Part shown: positions 52,335 to 63,308 of the stretch, piece by piece | How the letters are laid out: the number at the start of each line of letters is the position of its first letter | How positions within the stretch are numbered: the stretch's first letter is position 1 | Assembly: GCA_021234155.1 (NCBI GenBank) | Contig: JAJEKV010000027.1 | Span: forward strand, 13,671,714 to 13,735,713 | Direction of reading: 5' to 3' | DNA length: 64,000 nucleotides | Source: Isoetes taiwanensis | Taxonomy: Eukaryota > Streptophyta > Lycopodiopsida > Isoetales > Isoetaceae | Program-made: the position numbers and the translations under genes | The notes under the pieces: model-generated | The model's database searches: none | What the model saw: the letters and a program-made list of their open reading frames with translations, nothing else | Told to the model about the DNA's origin: nothing

Positions 52335-55300
52335 ATGTTCAAGAATGAGGAAGATGTTGAAAAAATGGTTATGCATAGTATTGATACCATGGGTAATACT
52401 TCCATTCTCTTTCGAAATTATTATCCTGGTTTCTCTATCAATCTACCTCTTAAAGCCAAGCTTCCATGGTGGTTCCAGCTTGTAGACTTGCCTCCGGACT
52501 TTCTTGTTCCCAAGTTTATGATTTCTGTTGCTAAAGCTTTGGGCATCTAAATCGCTCACTCTATTACTAGAGGTGCACAAATTTGTGGGATCAATGGATA
52601 AGGACCCGGAAATTGTCCCTGGTGTTCCCATGGGGATATTGTTGTAAACACAGATGTTGCAGTAGACTCTAAATCCATGGTACTCTATGACCTACCAGGG
52701 CCCACTTGTGCTGCAGTCAAATCTCCTAAATGCAGGAAGAAAAAGAGCATTGTACAGTCATAACCTACAGGATGAATGTTCACAGCTGGAACGTTAGAGG
52801 GTTGAAGTCCTCCCTCACAAAGAGGGCTAGAGTAGCAGCACAAATTCATAGAATCCATCCACATATTTTATGTCTTCAAGAACATAAGTGTACTCCAGGT
52901 GCTGTAACCGAACTGTTGAATATTATGGATCGTCGTCAGGTGTGGGTTTGCTGAGTGCGTCAAGACTCCCTTGTGCGGGTTCTTTTATCTCTTGGTCTTT
53001 AGATGTCAGTGTTACTTTCACGTGCAAAGATAAATGGGGCAGGTGGACTGCTATCAACTGGATCCAAGGCGGGTTTGAGTGGGGCATTATTAATGTCTAT
53101 GCTCCTAACTGCCTCACAAACATGAAGCCTTATGGGCGTCCATACGAAACAAAATGAAAAGGTGGAGGGAACAAGTTGCTTGGTTGTTATTAAGAGACTT
53201 TAATATGGTGGAGATGCCCGTTGATCGTCTGGAACAAGGCGAGACAGTTTCTGATTTCGAGGAGCAGTGGGACCAGTTGCTGATGGAGCATAGTGTCTTG
53301 GCAGGTGATACAGGCTTCAAATGGTGCAATGGTGTGCAAGGGACAGCACGTGCAGCAGCACGACATGATAGGTGCTATGCAAATATGTTTGCGCAACAGG
53401 GTCAACCAGGGTTGTATTGCAAGAATTGCCTCTTGCAAACAGTATCTGATCATAACCTCCAGATTATCCGGCCTCAGGAAACACCAGTATGTTCTGCTAG
53501 CAGGTCTGTGTTCAAACTCAATTCTCATTACTTAAAAGATCGAGACTTTCTCCACGGCTGTCAGGCGACATGGCTTTCCACACCTCCCTTCGATAGTGCT
53601 ATGAGAACTTTGGTCTCAGCCCTTGCATCTGTTAAAGCTTTTTTAAAACAGTGGGGTTGAGAATGGGTCACTCATGAAAGGAGTTAATTTCGCATAAGTA
53701 TACTGAATTGGAACGAATTAGGATCTCGGGTAGCAAGCACGCACAAGGGGCTCAGCTTGTCTGGGAAATTCAGGATCTTGAAACTATTAGCGTGATACAA
53801 GACAAGGTCAAATCTGGCTTGGCTTGGTTGAAAGAAGGCGATAGATGTTCCAAAATGTTCTTTCAAGCTACTCGTTTGAAACGTCAAAGATCAACTCTAT
53901 CCTCTATTCAATTATCTGATGGTCAACATTTGCGGGACTAATTCAAACTAGCTTAAGACTTTTCTATCGGAATACTTTGCTCACTTTTTTCAAGAGAAGA
54001 ACCTACCTTTTCAGGAGGATGCGAAGAGCATCGTTCTTTCCAAGCTCCAACCTATTATTTCCCCAGCGCAGCAACAAGAGATGGAGCTTCCTTTCACCCT
54101 CAACAATCTTCAATCTGTTGTAGAAATGATGGCGAACAACAAATGTCCAGGTATGGACGGTCTTCCAGTTGAGTTTTTTAAGGCTTCATGGGAATGGTCA
54201 TCAACTCTAGTCTGGCAAGCATATCAGGAGCTCCTGCGGTCCCATCAATTGGATAAAATTTTGAAGACGGGTTTAATTGTCCTCATCCCTAAGGTTAAGG
54301 AGCTCCGGACTATCTCCAATTGGGGGGCCGATCACTTTATTGCCAGTAGTTTATAAGATTATTGCTAAAGCTTATGTTGAGAAACTCAAAGGCATCCTTG
54401 GCACTTCAGTCAGCGAGGAGCAAACAGGCTTCCTACCTGGCAGGCACATACTGAACAACATTGCAACAGCATATGAGGGAATATATTGGACATGTGACTC
54501 CAAGCAACAGGTTGTATATTTGAAACTGTATTTTGCCAAAGCACATGACAGTGTTTCTTGGGATTTTCTTCTGAGGATCATGCCGAGTCTGGGTTTTGGA
54601 CCATCGTTTGCTCTCTGGTGTGGAAGCCCTGTGTTCTGCCAAAACAACGGTCTTGGTCTAGGGTGAGCCTTCGCGGATATTTTTGTGAGCAGGGGCATTC
54701 GGCAGGGCTGCCCCCTAGCTCCATTCTTTTTTACCATTGTGGCAGAAGGTTTATCTCAGCTTCTTCGTCGTGCTTTAGATGATGACCTCATTAAGGGTTT
54801 GCAGTTGGCGGATAGTTCTCAAGTTATTTGTAATCAGCTCGCCAATGACACATTTCTCTTACTAAGGGCTAATGAGGATAACCTTGATAAAGCTAAGCAG
54901 CTCTTGGATATCTTCTCTCTAGCTTTAGGGTGCTTGCTCAATTGGCAAAAATATAGTGCGATCTGGGCTCTAGACACTCCTCCACCCAACTGTTTGCACT
55001 GTTACCTATGGCGAGTCATACCAGCTGGGGAGGTGACTAGATTACTTGGAATCCCTTTTGGTATGGACATTTATCTTGCTCGGGCGTGGGACCAGGTCTT
55101 ATTGGGTCTTCAGAGGCACCTCCTATGGTGGCGAGGAGCTTCTTTGTCTATGGCAGGCAGGATATAGGTGACTAAGTCAGTGCTTTGCAGTACTCATGTT
55201 TATGCGGTCTCTGCGCTTCTTGCACCCGCTAGTAAGTTCAAGGAGATGTCTGCACTTGTGCGTAATTTCATATGGCGCAGAAATAGGTTGGAGGCGGTAG

Positions 55301-56480
55301 TTAAAGTTGCATGGAGTAAGTGCATTCGTCCTAAGAATCATGGTGGCTTGGGGATGCTTGATCTAGCTTTGAATGGCAAGCTGCTGGCTTCTAAGCTTGT
55401 TTGGCAAGTTATCTGTAATGATCATCAATCTTCTGGCATATGTCTTATTGCTAGTCTTTGCAGCACTCACAAGCTCTTGGCAAACTAGGTATTGAACCCC
55501 CTTTGCCTTGGGCTTTATTGTATCCCCTTGCCCCTTCTCCTCGTGCCTCTCCAAGGGATTGCTTAAAGTTTCATCACCCCGCTGTTAATATGCATCTTGC
55601 TACCCAGCGTAGATGGAGGGCTGTTGGAGTCATTTCTTTGGAGGCATGGTATGAGAATGGTCGTCTCCTTTCATGGGATGGTTTCAAGCGTAAGTTTGGC
55701 ATGTGTTGATGCGACTTCTCTTTCTGGGAAGTTGTTGCAGATAACATTCCTCTGGTTTCCAAATTTGCTGCTGGGGAGGTTTGGTGCTTACCCCCCAGTT
55801 TGTTTCGGCAAAAGCTTTGTCAAGAATAGCTATGCGTATCTGACAGCTTCCAGGCCCCAACCGCCTTCTTCCCACCGGCAGCTTAGGGTGGAAGAGGATC
55901 AGCACGTGAAGGTTTGGAATTTCATTTGGTGTAAGAGTATCCTTCCAAAGCAGTTAGTTCTTCTCTGGTAGATTGCGCATCACGCACTTAGGACGAATAG
56001 TAGAGTTCACGCATTCAAGCCGACAATAAGCCCACTATGTCGAATATGTAATTGTGCTTCGGAAACCATTGAGCATTGCTTATATCTTTGTGCCACCAAT
56101 AGTCAGTGTTTTTGGGCATGGACACAGTCCTGTTTTCGACATCGTCTTAGTAGCTAACAAGTATTGTTGGGTCTCCTTCCAGGTACTTGGCCTCGTGTTA
56201 AAAAGCTCGCCTTCAATATTTATAGAGCTATCATTTATTGGATAATCTGGAAGAGAAGGAATCAGGTCATCTTTCATGTAGAGTTCTCTACTGCTCAGTC
56301 TTTGCTCCAAGAAGTCAAGTCTAGGTCATATAATCAATTTCAAGTCCCTAACTTACCAAATGAAAAGAAGGATAGGATTTGGGGGGATTATTTCCACCTC
56401 ATCTAATCCTTCCCTGTGCATTTTATACTCTATATAATATAAATTTTTGACGTCCCTCAAAAAACAAATATTCCAGAAAA
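52335..56480 (+). mobile_element. L1-like LINE 'L1-B', decayed
   Basis: The ORF1 remnant (52335-52620, 'LPPDFLVPKFMISVAKALGI') is followed by an ORF2 with endonuclease, reverse transcriptase and zf-RVT. It ends near 56465 in an A-rich sequence after TGACGTCCCTC, next to a GATA array. The order and wording match L1-A closely, so this is an older or independent copy of the same family. Many stops and shifts are present. Confidence 0.88.
52772..56406 (+). pseudogene. L1-B ORF2
   Basis: The endonuclease starts at 52772 ('MNVHSWNVRGLKSSLTKRAR') and shows 'RDFNMVEMPVDRLEQGE' and 'SDHNLQ' near 53445. The reverse-transcriptase region begins near 54125 ('MANNKCPGMDGLPVEFFKAS') and includes 'LKLYFAKAHDSVSWDF', 'GIRQGCPLAPFFFTIVAEGL' and 'NQLANDTFLLL'. 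The last equals YADD with the first catalytic Asp replaced by Asn, so the enzyme was dead. A zf-RVT-like end lies near 56030-56100 ('ETIEHCLYLC'). At least six frame changes separate the parts. Confidence 0.85.
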
Positions 56481-56485
56481 GGCCT

Positions 56486-56513
56486 GCATAAGATAGATAG
56501 ATAGATAGAAAAG
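56486..56513 (+). repeat. GATA tetranucleotide array
   Basis: About five TAGA/GATA units lie just beyond the L1-B tail. Confidence 0.85.
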
Positions 56514-56884
56514 ACCTAGGATGGATAGAAAATTGTCATTATATCATATTCAAGAAATGAGAAGTTGTTATGGAAGAAATCACTTAACTTATAGTTACAA
56601 GAAATTTATCGTGGCGGCCGAACATTTCTCTTTCCCGACTCCCCGCCGCGAACATTCCTCTTTCTCGACTTTAGATAGTCGACACGTATCACTAATCAAA
56701 GGCTATTTTTACACTATCTGTTTGTATTCTAAGCCACATATAATGTATATGTCTCTTATAGGCAATCGTTGAAACGAAGTCTACCTCGATAATCGACATA
56801 TGTCATTGCCTTCCTTCCGCCACGTGTTCCCATTTTAAGCCACTTGTAAATAATATCAAATATCATTAATACATCATGACATGT

Positions 56885-57345
56885 GCCTTTTTCATTTATA
56901 ACATCGATTTTAATTAATTATGTGCAATAATGATTGGTGTGCAAAATTGACATGTGTCTTTTTTGTTGTTCGAGATAGTGTGAATTATCATGACATGTGC
57001 ACTTTTCATTTATGGTCTTTTTCATCGATCGAGATAGTGTGAATTATCATGACATGTGCCTTTTTTATTTATGGTATTTTTCGTCGATCGAGATAGTGTG
57101 AATTATCATGACATGTGCCTTTTTCATTTATAACATTGATTTTGAATGATTATGTGCAATAATAATGAGTATGCAAAATTGACATGTGCCTTTTTTGTCA
57201 TTCGAGATAGTGTGAATTATCATTACACATGACATCGATTTTGAATGATTATGTGCAATAATAATGAGTGTGCAAAAATTGACATGTGCTTTTTTCGTCG
57301 TTCGAGATAGTGTGAATTATCATGACATGTGCCTTTTTCATTTAT
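56885..57345 (+). repeat. Interspersed tandem repeat, five units
   Basis: The phrase CGAGATAGTGTGAATTATCA, usually followed by TGACATGTGCCTTTTTCATT, recurs at about 56970, 57029, 57088, 57203 and 57303. Unit lengths are about 59 bp (twice), 115 bp and 100 bp, the longer ones including TTATGTGCAATAATAATGAG. It looks like a young, unequal-exchange minisatellite. No gene is visible. Confidence 0.85.
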
Positions 57346-57694
57346 GACATTCAGCATATGTGGCTTGGGAAACGAAGTTCTGACAGCAAAATTAGACTTG
57401 GGCATGGGTTCCGAAAAGGCCCTAAACTGCCATGAATGCGCTTAATTAATTTTTAGCACACGTATCCTTCCATGTAAAGTAAAGAAGAACATTTAAACAG
57501 AAAAATGCAAAAAACTAGATCTCTTGGTTTTCGACCATTGCAAAATGATGAAATCTGCATACGTGTCACTTCCATGTAATAAATAAGGAAGAAAAAAATA
57601 TGAGAACAGAAAAGGCAATACAATTATATAGAAAATGTGAAGGATTTATTATAAAATAATGAGGGAAGAGGACAAGAATTGAATTCCAAATGAT

Positions 57695-57830
57695 TTTTAT
57701 CGTCCACGGAGACTAAAAAGTCTATGGGATTCAATACAAAAAAGAGCACAAGCAGCCCATTATTTAGGATTTAAAAAACCCTCATTCTGAACGGTGTTCG
57801 AGAAAAAAGCCTTAACATTAATATACTTTT
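57695..57830 (-). repeat. LINE 3' tail fragment
   Basis: The tail motif CGTCCACGGAGACTAA with 'GTCTATGGGATTCAATACAA' and 'AAAAAACCC' matches the 3' end of LINE R3 at 24.97-25.09 kb. Only about 135 bp remain, so it is a strongly 5'-truncated copy. Confidence 0.65.
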
Positions 57831-57839
57831 TGAGAAATT

Positions 57840-60113
57840 GACATCTGTACATTTGTATATATCACTGTGATGATGCCAGATTTATTGCATCCGGTTATCG
57901 AGAACCTCTACTCTTGTGACGCTTGGATCATGGCTGGAGATTTCAATAATACTCCTACCTGGGATATAAAAAGTGGCTAAAATTTGAACATGTCCACTGC
58001 TGAAAGAACTCAATGGGACCTTATGTTAGACAACCATTTTTTCATCGTATCCATTCTTCCACCTTTGCTTACACCTGGTCAAACAAGCAAGATGGTAACA
58101 AAAAGAGTATATTGTGCCCTTGGTAGATACTACATTAATAACATGCAGAATGATTTTTGAAGCAATTGCCTTATTTATGGTGATGAATGTACATCTATTT
58201 CTGATCATCAGCCTCAATTCTTTTTTACCAAGCATATGCTCTCTATTAAGAGACATGGTAATACTCCTTTCAAGCTGAATTGCTCCCTTTTGGACTCGGA
58301 TTCCTTCTACAATGAGTTTGTTGCCTACTATAACACTCTTCCCAAAGTGAAATCCTCTAATTCTATGAGATCCTTCTATGCTAATATTAGGGAATCTAAC
58401 TCTTGGATCAAACAGTGGTCTAAGCAGTTATGTGACAGTAAATTGGCAGAAAAAAAGGTCTTACCAGCAGGAAATGATACTCTTAATGTTGATGATCCTC
58501 TTAATGTTGAGCTTCATTGGCAAGAAGGTAACCTTCAAATGATTGTTAAAACTATTGAGGAGCTAGAAGCAACGGGGGCATCCATTAGATGCAAACTCAA
58601 ATATTTCTCGAACATGGATCATGGGAATTCCAATTTTTTCTTCAGAGTGGAAAAATCTAGGCTACTGAGAAGTCAACTTTCCTCTGTCAAAGATGACAAC
58701 ATTCTTTCTGATCAAAAAGATATTTCTAATTTCTTCTGTGCCAAATATTCTGGAATTTTCTCTCCACCTACAGACAACCCTGCTCAAACTACTGAGGCCA
58801 AATCTTTCACTGACTTGATTGATAATCATGGCCTTCATAGTAACACAATCGTCTTCTACTCTAGAGGCAATTCCAATGGAGGAAGAGATCTTCTCAAGCC
58901 TGAAGGGTATGGCTAAAGGCAAGAGTCCTGGCCTTGATGGCTTGCCACCCGAGTTTTATCTTAGGTTCTGGGATACAATCAAGCAAGACTTTATGCGTAT
59001 GATCAAGGGCTTTTGGAACTTCAATCATCTCCATCCTACTTTTTCATCTGGCCTAATTATCTTAATTCCTAAGGTAGATAGCCTTCAATCTTTCTCAGAT
59101 TGGAGGCCTATCTTCTTGACAAATTCCACTTATAAGGTTTGTGCCAAAATTTTAGCCAACAGGAGTAAATCCCATCTGCAAGAGGTGATTAGCTCAAATC
59201 AATCTATTTTTCTCCCAAACAGATACATCCTTGATAATTATATAGCAGCAATGGAGGGAATGCACTGGAACAATTTGATCAAACAAAATTGCATCTTACT
59301 AAAGCTGGATTTCTCCAAAGCTTTTGATAATGTTATGTGGAAGTTCTTAATATTTCCTCAAAAAACTAGGTTTCAGTGATAGGGTCATAAAGCTCATTCT
59401 AGGATTGAATTCCAGATCACAATCTACAGTCTTAGTAAATGGATCTCCTGGATATTTTTTTCCATTAGATCGAGGTGTCAGGCAAGGATGCCCTCTAGCC
59501 CCTTATGTTTTTTCAGTAGTTGCTGAGATGCTTACAGGAGTCATATCTCATCATCAAACTGAGGGTAGCATTATTGGCCTCACTCTTCTTGATAAATTTA
59601 TCCATTCTTCAATATGTTGATGACTCCTTCAGCTTCCTCAAAAATGACCACAATGTCATTGATACCTTTCTCCAGATCATTAATAATTTTGTTGCAGCAT
59701 CTGGAGTCAACTTAAACAGGAACAAATGTAATATTATAGGTAATCTCTCCGTTGATAGCATTGCAGGCATCAAACGCATGAACTCGACTGCGACAACTAA
59801 TCTTTGGGAATGCCTTTATCTCTCAATCCCAGTCTCAAAGGGTTGTGGACCTCTACTCTTCTCGTCTCGGGAAGAAGCTAGGTAATTATAGCAATTGTCT
59901 TTCCTTAGCAGGTAGAACCATAATTGCCAACTCAGTCATAGCTGCCTCTCACATCTATTTTTCTTCATCACTTTTAGCCCCTAAGTGTATCTATCAACAG
60001 CTAGAAAGGATTGTGAGGAACTTTATATGGGGTAAGCAACACATGATCAACTAGAATTCTATTGCCAAAGATAAGAAGCAAGGTGGTCTTGGTTGTAAAA
60101 ACTTGATTCTTCA
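57840..60113 (+). pseudogene. L1-type LINE 'L1-C', truncated at both ends
   Basis: It starts within the endonuclease ('AWIMAGDFNNTPTWD', then 'SISDHQPQFF') and continues through the linker (58236-58916) to the reverse transcriptase: 'GKSPGLDGLPPEFYLRFWD', 'LLKLDFSKAFDNVMW', 'GVRQGCPLAPYVFSVVAEML' and 'LQYVDDSFSFLKND' (YVDD). It breaks off at 'KKQGGLGCKNLILQ' at about 60113, where minus-strand Gypsy sequence begins. Loss of the 3' end is unusual for a LINE and marks a rearrangement junction. Several frameshifts are present. Confidence 0.85.
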
Positions 60114-60439
60114 GGGGGCGGCTTCAGTGTGTTCTTCTTGGTTGGCCTGCCTCCTTCGACATAGGTGACCCTGTGCTCCTCGTAATACTTCGAGTATGCC
60201 TCGTACATTTTCATGTACTGGGTATACTCTTTGAGTTTCTTCCTGTACTCAAGCTCGTGCTTGAGTACATATGACTCCCGCGTAGGCCTCGGCTTCTTCT
60301 TGTCTGCTGTCGGGCGCTTTGGGGATGGCCACATTGGGTACGGGGGTACCTCTGCTACCGGCTCCTCCTCTCCATTCCCTGCATTCGAGGGTCCCGATCC
60401 CTCAGTGGGAGCAGGGACCCTTCTCTCCTCATCTGACTT
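60114..60439 (-). pseudogene. Continuation of the H3-tail ORF
   Basis: After a TGA at 60493 and one frame change near 60435 the minus strand stays open to the L1-C junction. It reads 'RRVPAPTEGSGPSNAGNGEE', then 'MWPSPKRPTADKKKPRPTRE', a probable helix ('LEYRKKLKEYTQYMKMYEAY') and 'VEGGRPTKKNTLKPP', where 'GGRPTKK' faintly resembles an AT-hook. Undamaged, it would most simply be the middle of the ORF that begins at 61035 and ends in the H3 fold at 34531. Confidence 0.6.
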
Positions 60440-60492
60440 AGTGTGTTAGATGAGGATGGCGGCTTATCGGGCTCTTGCTCCCGAATGACGAC

Positions 60493-61035
60493 TCATTTGG
60501 CTGGGGTCATCTTTAGCTTCTGCCGTGACTCCTTAGGCAACTCGGGGGCTTTCCCCTTGTCTGCCTTCTTCTGCAAGCACTCCTCCCTGTGCTTCCTATG
60601 CTCCTCCTTCTTTTGTCTCCTCTCCTCCTTCCGTTTCCGGCGCTCTTCCTTTTCTTGCCGGCGCTCCTCCTTGGTCTTCTTGACCTGTGTTTCTTCGCCC
60701 TCCCTTTTTCTCTTTTGCTCCTTCTTATCCAATCTCTTGAGCTCCCTCTCTAGCTCCCTCCTCAACTCTTCTGCAGCTCCCTCTTCCTCCTGGGTTGGTT
60801 GGGTCTGGCTGCTCGGGCCCTCCTGTTGCTCTGGCTGCTCCTCCTGAGTATCTTGGGCTCGCTCCTCCTCCTGAGACTCCTGGACCTCCTCTTGGCTGTC
60901 TGTGTTGGCCTCTGCATCCTGTCTCCGCCTGGCTCGCTCCTGAGCCTGTCGGGCCTTCTGTTGGGCGGCTAGCTCCTGGGCGCTGACATGGCCCTCAGGC
61001 ACTATGATACGGGCGGTCTGTTTGGTCCGGGCCAT
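60493..61035 (-). CDS. Gypsy-encoded protein with an exact histone H3 tail (MARTKQTAR)
   Basis: This 180-residue frame starts MARTKQTAR, identical to H3 up to Arg8 once Met is removed, then departs from H3 at the position of Lys9 ('IIVPEGHVSAQEL'). The rest is Gln/Glu/Arg-rich: a basic helix ('KARQAQERARRRQ'), an acidic segment ('SQEEVQESQEEERAQD'), and a Lys/Arg/Glu coiled coil ('EERRQEKEERRKRKEERRQK') likely to carry nuclear signals. The ATG at 61035 has A at -3 and G at +4; the frame is open upstream to a Met at 61260, but the H3 start argues for 61035. It stops at a TGA at 60493 that appears to be a mutation, because the frame stays open for about 20 more codons. The exposed tail could mimic or compete with H3 for Lys4 readers. 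That role is inference. Confidence 0.88.
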   Translation of the reverse strand: MARTKQTARIIVPEGHVSAQELAAQQKARQAQERARRRQDAEANTDSQEEVQESQEEERAQDTQEEQPEQQEGPSSQTQPTQEEEGAAEELRRELERELKRLDKKEQKRKREGEETQVKKTKEERRQEKEERRKRKEERRQKKEEHRKHREECLQKKADKGKAPELPKESRQKLKMTPAK

Positions 61036-61259
61036 GTTTTGTATCAACGCAATCCGACTCCTGGCGCCTAAAAATTGTCTTTTGGGACGAGGAGCGGTTT
61101 GCTGGAGGAGGTAAGTGTAAATGAGGAACCCTAATTGTCTACTTATAGGTAGGGGGATTTTAGGGTTTGGACCTGCAATTTCATATTGTGCTATTCTAAG
61201 AGGTATTAGTGTAGTTATGATGAATACATTAGGTTTATGTAGCCAAAAAGCATCCACCA

Positions 61260-61516
61260 CTCACACGGTGCGCGAGGATCAAATCCGAGAATAGCGGATT
61301 TGGTCTGGGCGCACTCTGTGAGGGGTCACCTCTTTTTGGGTCCAATTTTCAATTTATAAAGAGTTTCTTAGTGATCTAACATGCAAAACTAGCTAAAATC
61401 TAAGGGATAAGCTGAACTGCACTATCAGATTAAAGGTCAACTTGGGTCCACGACTCACACAGTGCGCGAGGATCAAATCCGAGAATGGCGGATTTGGTCT
61501 GGGCACACTCTGTGAG
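61260..61516 (-). repeat. Two hairpin repeats upstream of the H3-tail ORF
   Basis: Copies at 61260-61322 and 61454-61516 (63 bp, 194 bp apart) are the same palindromic unit as the three at 33996-34461, with CAAATCCG and CGGATTTG forming the inner stem and CTCACAC.GTGCGC pairing with GCGCACTCTGTGAG. They lie in the leader between the primer site and the start codon at 61035. Confidence 0.92.
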
Positions 61517-61721
61517 GGGTCACCTCTTTTTGGCCACGTTTGGTTGGGTTTTTGCTAGAACTTACTACCAACTTAGCATTAACCTACTTATTGCACTAGA
61601 AATTGGAAATTTTTTTCCCAATTTTCGAGGTTCATGCTTGGGTGGCTATTCCCAAGACTTGAAGTCTACTGTTAGTACTACGGGAAATGGTCAGTGCTCG
61701 ATCTTGGTGTACCAAGATCAT

Positions 61722-61733
61722 GCTCTGATACCA
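61722..61733 (-). promoter_or_regulatory. Gypsy primer binding site (initiator-Met tRNA)
   Basis: Read on the minus strand, TGGTATCAGAGC begins one base after the LTR end. It shows that 61735-63308 is the 5' LTR and that the element is transcribed toward lower coordinates. Confidence 0.92.
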
Positions 61734-61734
61734 C

Positions 61735-63308
61735 TGTGACGTCCCCTACTTCTTATACGATACACACATCGTATCAGAAGACGGAGCATTCCCCCTGACA
61801 GCCAGACTGGCAGGGGCCATCCATCTGACACCACTCCCAGTGGAATGAGCCAGCAAGGGAAGAGTGGATGTGTCATTCACCCGTCTCCCTTCGGGTCGAC
61901 CTATCTGCGGAAGCATGAATAAACATGAGCACATAATAACAGATATCAATACAATCACCTCGAAGGGTGAACACATCATAATCATCACATATATACATCA
62001 TCATCATCAACATGAACAATAACAGCAAAGGAGATCCTACCTAGGGCTCAGACTCAAAGGGGTTCGACTGACGGCTTGGGCCTCTAGAAGTCATTGCAGA
62101 CAGAATATGGCAATGGAGTTGGCTGCATGAGAACATAGCTGAGGGTAGTCCACACCATCCGCCCCTCCTGTGCACACTTTGCAGTGTATGTTGAAAAGTA
62201 TTGGGATAGGGCCGTAGCCTGCCGGGTACATAGCCAAGAGGGCTACTACTGGGTTGCATCTCCCCAGCCCCGATGAGGCAGGAGGAGAGTCACCTCTCCT
62301 CCAGGGGCATGCATGCCCATCACAGGTGGCTAGAGGGCCACTGCCCTTATTCGACTTAACCTCATGAAGCCGACGCATCGCCCCAAAGGTGTCGAGCTCA
62401 TGCCTTGCCCACACGCAGTGGCAAGCCATTAAGCCTAGCTCACTAAGGTTCCTGGTAGGCTTTACACACCAGAGGCTTCTGTGATGGGACAAGTCCCCCT
62501 TTTTCCTCGGCCTAGCCCCTCCACCCACAACCAGGCGGGCTTCTTGTGCACAGGCCGCGTGTAACTTGGAACTAGTAGGCTACCTTGAATCATCTGCTAC
62601 ACAGGCTTTAGGCCTCTACCCCCCTTCCCAATACATGGAGGTCACAGAGTGAAATACCAACATCATCACAGAACTAAAATGAATAATATCATCTAATCTA
62701 CCTACCTAAACATCCAAGGTTAGGTTCCTTTGTTAGGGCTTATGATCTTGGGATCTATAAGGCCTCTATGGCTGAACTATTATGCTAAACCAGCTTATTG
62801 CCTAGCCAAAAGACGGCTTTTCACAACAGATTGACTAATTACCTTACCTGGTACTCGACCTGCTCCAGATCCTCGGAATGCATCCATGCTCCTGATCTCG
62901 CTGAAGACTGCTGCTACTCGAAGTTCTGTTGTGCAAAGGCGGCTTTACAGAGCCTGGCAATGCGGATTTGGGTCCTAGCTTGGCCAGAATGGCTCAAGAG
63001 AACCCCAAATGCGAACGAAGGAAGGGAGCTCAAGGAAAACCCTAAATGCAAAGAGAAGAAAAGGTTTAGGGTTTAAGGGGAAGCCCTTATATAGAAACCC
63101 TTAGGGTTAGGTTAGACATTGACCAAATGGGGTTTAGCCATTTGACAATGGGGTCCATTGGGTTTATAATTGTGTATGTTTATTTAACATGCACAACATT
63201 CGAAGTTGTCCCCCTAGGTGCAACTCTTGCCCCCTAGGTGTGACATGTACGTGTGACGTGGCAATATAATATACGTATTTGAGGCGTATATTATGCTGGA
63301 ACGTCACA
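61735..63308 (-). repeat. Gypsy 5' LTR
   Basis: This 1574-bp LTR has termini TGTGACGT and ACGTCACA that are inverted repeats of each other and contain TGACG bZIP-type motifs. The TATA box is at 63085-63094 (minus). It matches 42073-43664 in opposite orientation over the full length. The flank at 63309-63313 (CCCTT) is the complement of AAGGG at 43665-43669. Confidence 0.93.

Larger units (their letters stand above)
60114..63308 (-). mobile_element. H3-carrying Gypsy, 5' part with 5' LTR
   Basis: In minus-strand order this contains the 5' LTR (63308-61735), primer site (61733-61722), two hairpin repeats (61516-61454 and 61322-61260), the H3-tail ORF (61035-60493) and its continuation to 60114. 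The same target duplication (AAGGG) flanks this LTR and the one at 42073-43664, so both belong to one insertion, whose middle part is at 29.8-34.9 kb. The junction at 60114 joins it to L1-C. Confidence 0.9.

Noticed and set aside
62091-62528. 145-residue open frame inside the Gypsy LTR
   Set aside because: The partner LTR keeps part of it (42803-43039), but with a shift and stop, and the region is noncoding LTR by position. Similarity follows from LTR identity alone.
61735-63308. LTR of an independent second Gypsy copy
   Set aside because: The flanking AAGGG duplication and the in-frame continuation of L1-D ORF1 link it to the LTR at 42073-43664. A second copy would have to share both by chance.
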